DNA from: Planctomycetia bacterium | GTDB lineage: Bacteria > Planctomycetota > Phycisphaerae > UBA1845 > UTPLA1 | Length of the DNA: 64,000 nucleotides | Direction: 5' to 3' | NCBI GenBank assembly: GCA_015075745.1 | Contig: JABTTW010000002.1 | Coordinates: 1,006,453 to 1,070,452, forward strand | Part shown: piece by piece, positions 61,388-64,000 of the stretch | Layout: every line of letters starts with the position of its first letter | Position numbering within the stretch: position 1 is the stretch's first letter | Made by a program: the position numbers and the translations under genes | Notes under the pieces: generated by a model | Database searches by the model: none | The model's input: the letters and a program-made list of their open reading frames with translations, nothing else | What the model was told of the DNA's origin: nothing

Positions 61388-62647
61388 CTAACCGTTGCCC
61401 ACCAGTTTCAGTAGCTTCCACATCGGCAGAAATATGGCCAGCGCAAAGAAAAGAACGACGGTGGCGAGCGCCGTTACCAGAACCGGCTCTATCAAGGTCG
61501 ATAACATCTTGACGCTGCGCTCGGTCTGCGTCGCATAATACTTCTTCAAATACGCAAATATCTCGTCCGTCCGACCTGCATACTCGCCGATGGCCAGCAT
61601 CCGCTTCACCAGCGGCGTCAGCCAGCGCGTCTCGCCAAATGCCTCCGTTAACGATCTGCCGCCCTCTACTGCACGAGCCATTCCGCGCACGTCGGCCTTC
61701 AGCGCTGAGTTGGTCATGCTGTCACCGGTCACGCGCAGCGATTGCGTGATCGGCAGTGCTGCCTGCGTCAGTAGGTCCATCAACTCAATCAAACGTACCA
61801 TATAAACGCCGACTAGCAGATTTCCGAAAACAGGCAGTTTTAGGACGCTCTTGTCCAGCCAGGCTCGTACACTACTGAAGCCCATCGCGTATCGGACGAA
61901 GACAATCGTCAACACCAACCCGATCGACACCAACACGTAGTGATGCGTGATCGCTCCACTGATCGCGAGCAGCATGCGCGTCGGCAGGGGCAACTGGCCG
62001 TGGAACTTGTCAAACATCGCCGCGAACTGGGGCACCACGAATATCAGCATGAACGTGGACGCAAGAACCAGCGCGCCGACCACCATCATCGGGTACATCA
62101 TTGCCGATCGAATCTGACTGCGGGTCTCCGTCTCCTGCTCTTGGTACCTCGCAAGTGCATTCAGCACCTCAGGAACCTTTCCAGCCGCCTCGCCGGCCGC
62201 GATAGTCTTTACATAAAGCTCGGAAAACCACGTCGTCTCCGCATCGAGCGCATCGGCCAGCGAGCGGCCGCCCTCAATACGGCCCACGATTCGATGGATC
62301 GCATCGCTCAGCTCAGGATGCTTCGTCTGCTCCCCGACCGCCTTAAGGCCCGCAATCAGCGGAATGCCACTCTCGGCCACCGCCGCAAGCTGGTGTGTAA
62401 AATCCAGCCTTGCCCGTCGACGAGCGCCCCCTCCGCGTACGCGCCGAACCTTGCCCGATTGCGAGTGGGGCTTAGATGACTTGGCGCCCGATTCCTTGCG
62501 CTTTGCCTCGGTTGCCGCCTTGATGCTGATGGGAGTCTTGCCGGACGCCTCTAGCTGGGCGATCGCCGCCCGTTCCGACTTCGCTTCAACGAGATCGTTT
62601 TTGATCTTTCCTTTGGCATCGCAATACTGGACGACGAATTTCGCCAT
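61388..62647 (-). CDS. gspF: Inner-membrane platform protein GspF
   Basis: 419 aa, polytopic platform of the secretion system. An N-terminal ~75-residue region precedes two T2SSF repeats: LDFTHQLAAVAESGIPLIAGLKAVGEQTKHPEL and VRLIELMDLLTQAALPITQSLRVTGDSM, each followed by membrane helices (MMYPMMVVGALVLASTFMLIFVVPQF; LIEPVLVTALATVVLFFALAIFLPM). GspE follows the same architecture upstream; 30 bases separate them. Confidence 0.95.
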   Translation of the reverse strand: MAKFVVQYCDAKGKIKNDLVEAKSERAAIAQLEASGKTPISIKAATEAKRKESGAKSSKPHSQSGKVRRVRGGGARRRARLDFTHQLAAVAESGIPLIAGLKAVGEQTKHPELSDAIHRIVGRIEGGRSLADALDAETTWFSELYVKTIAAGEAAGKVPEVLNALARYQEQETETRSQIRSAMMYPMMVVGALVLASTFMLIFVVPQFAAMFDKFHGQLPLPTRMLLAISGAITHHYVLVSIGLVLTIVFVRYAMGFSSVRAWLDKSVLKLPVFGNLLVGVYMVRLIELMDLLTQAALPITQSLRVTGDSMTNSALKADVRGMARAVEGGRSLTEAFGETRWLTPLVKRMLAIGEYAGRTDEIFAYLKKYYATQTERSVKMLSTLIEPVLVTALATVVLFFALAIFLPMWKLLKLVGNG

Positions 62648-62677
62648 GAAGTCTCAGCTCCTGCCCCGCTTTGCTTC

Positions 62678-64000
62678 CTACCCACTGCTTGCGACACGAA
62701 CGACTTCTTCCACCGATGTGATACCCTGGCGAATCTTCTCGATACCGTCCTGGACGATGAACTTCATGCCCGCACGCCGCATCTCGGCGCGAACCACCTC
62801 GATAGGTTCCAGTCGCACGATCATGGCCCGAACTTCTTCCGATACCTCGAAGAACTCGTAAATCCCGGCGCGACCGAGATAACCCGTCCCCACGCAACGA
62901 CGGCAACCCTTGCCGCGCATGGGCTGAAAGTCGAGATCGGACGCACCTAATCCAATCGCACGCAACAGATAATCCGGCGGAGAATCGGGACGTGTGCAAT
63001 CCGGACAATTGCGGCGCACAAGGCGCTGAGCCAGCACTGCCAGCAATGACGATGAAATCAGGTACTCGGGCACGCCAAGATCTCGAAGCCGGGCGATCGC
63101 GGATATCGAATCGTTGGTGTGAACCGTCGAGAGCAACAGGTGTCCGGTCAGTGCCGCCTGGACCGCGATCTGCGCCGTCTCTTTGTCGCGAATCTCGCCG
63201 ACCATGATGACGTCGGGGTCCTGACGCAAAATCGACCGCAGCCCCGCCGCAAAAGACAAGTCGGCCTCCGGGTTCACCTGAACTTGTCGCACGTTACTGT
63301 TTCGATACTCCACCGGATCCTCGATGGTCACGATGTTCTTCTGCGGAGAAACGATTGCTCGCATCGCCGCATACAGAGTCGTCGACTTGCCGCTGCCGGT
63401 CGGACCCGAGACGAGAATCATGCCGTACGCGTTTGAAATGACCGCCTGAAATCGGTCGAGCATTTGAGGAGCGAAGCCCAGCTCCCCGATCGTGATTGCA
63501 TCGGATGAATTCTTAAGAACGCGCATCACGACGGCTTCACCATAAACGCTGGGCAGTATCGAGACGCGAACCATCACATCGGCATCGGCGCTCTTGAAGG
63601 CGTAGGCGCCGTCCTGCGGATTGCGCGTCTTGGAGATATCCAATCGACTGATAATCTTGATGCGCGAAACGAGTGCCCGATGGAGCCCAAGCGGCGGCGC
63701 CGAGACTTCACGCAGCACGCCATCTACACGCATTCGAATTCGAAGTTGATTCTCGCCCGGCTCGATATGAATATCCGACGCATTCTGCCGAATCGCCTCG
63801 TTCAGCAGGTTATCAACCAGACGGATAACGGGGCGCGTCTCATCGCCATCGATGACTTCCGCCGCGTTCGAAAGCGACTCAGCCACCGAGGATTCGGAAA
63901 GGTAGTTGCTTGCCCCATAGGCCCGCTCGATGAGCCCCAGAATCTCGCTGCGCGACCCACGGCATACATCCACTTCCTGTTTGGTGATGCGCCGAATCTG
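62678..64000 (-). CDS. gspE: Type II secretion ATPase GspE, N-terminus outside window
   Basis: Hexameric cytoplasmic ATPase that powers pseudopilus assembly. The frame is open to the window edge, so the N-terminal domain is missing. Visible motifs: ASDIHIEPGENQLRIRMRVDGVL (N2), Walker A GPTGSGKSTTLYA, ASP box-like IEDPVEYR, Walker B VGEIRDKETAQIAVQAALTGHL, HTNDSISAIARL and a C-terminal zinc module (NCPDC and KGCRRCVGTGYLGR). All cysteines of the CxxC pairs are present. First gene seen of the gsp operon. Confidence 0.96.
   Translation of the reverse strand, partial: QIRRITKQEVDVCRGSRSEILGLIERAYGASNYLSESSVAESLSNAAEVIDGDETRPVIRLVDNLLNEAIRQNASDIHIEPGENQLRIRMRVDGVLREVSAPPLGLHRALVSRIKIISRLDISKTRNPQDGAYAFKSADADVMVRVSILPSVYGEAVVMRVLKNSSDAITIGELGFAPQMLDRFQAVISNAYGMILVSGPTGSGKSTTLYAAMRAIVSPQKNIVTIEDPVEYRNSNVRQVQVNPEADLSFAAGLRSILRQDPDVIMVGEIRDKETAQIAVQAALTGHLLLSTVHTNDSISAIARLRDLGVPEYLISSSLLAVLAQRLVRRNCPDCTRPDSPPDYLLRAIGLGASDLDFQPMRGKGCRRCVGTGYLGRAGIYEFFEVSEEVRAMIVRLEPIEVVRAEMRRAGMKFIVQDGIEKIRQGITSVEEVVRVASSG

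Overview
The window is about 64 kb of GC-rich bacterial chromosome that reads like a member of the Planctomycetota, possibly Phycisphaerae-like. The pointers are a secreted-type pilin with an H-x(n)-D tail motif, PEP-CTERM proteins ending in poly-Arg, a cysteine-rich multi-module secreted protein, a flotillin/NfeD operon and short dispersed hairpin repeats. The placement is inference from gene style, not from a marker tree. I saw no tRNA, rRNA, CRISPR array, transposase or phage gene. The window is mostly core and housekeeping DNA.

Layout. 1-3.6 kb: alr (cut by the window edge) diverges from a short ribosomal cluster rplA-rplJ-rplL with a good promoter and a strong terminator. 3.7 kb: a triplicated hairpin repeat. 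3.9-9.6 kb: a translationally coupled minus-strand operon pgpH-ybeY-pseudo-nitrilase-corC-recO. 9.9-14.4 kb: a SAM hydrolase (DUF62), a 1.57 kb repeat-rich non-coding stretch, and an ADP-forming acyl-CoA synthetase. 14.5-22.8 kb: a pilin-like protein, a Tat-exported DUF362 protein, a UAP1-type sugar pyrophosphorylase, two glycosyltransferases and a class I aminotransferase.

22.9-27.5 kb: a receiver-like protein without its phospho-acceptor, followed by nfeD-nfeD-floA plus a small membrane protein, a membrane-microdomain operon. 28-32 kb: a sigma-70-family regulator with a structured leader, and a minus-strand ECF sigma/anti-sigma/PDZ unit. 32.1-40.4 kb: a frameshifted VOC gene, a UbiA-type prenyltransferase, a PilZ protein, then ubiD-ubiE-ubiX-pyrE with two uncharacterised membrane proteins. 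UbiD, UbiX and UbiE together fit late quinone synthesis: prenyl-FMN supply, decarboxylation, C-methylation.

40.4-51.5 kb: a promoter with a palindrome, a 26-codon signal-peptide-like ORF, two PEP-CTERM proteins, RNase III, TruD, an AAA+ regulator lacking the GAFTGA loop, and a 1703-residue secreted repeat protein. The second PEP-CTERM protein shares a domain with the giant protein next to it. 52-64 kb: an HDOD protein and a compact type II secretion operon, transcribed right to left as gspE-F-G-H-I-J-(PilX/K-like)-L-M-C-D, ending in a TPR lipoprotein. A plausible but unproven link is that this secretion system exports the large cysteine-rich proteins encoded beside it.

I did not find a clear-cut new defence or mobile system. 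The best leads are the degenerate regulators and enzymes (AAA+ protein without GAFTGA, pseudo-nitrilase, receiver without Asp), the VNTR inside a duplicated non-coding module, the promoter/palindrome/micro-ORF upstream of a PEP-CTERM gene, and the giant modular secreted protein.
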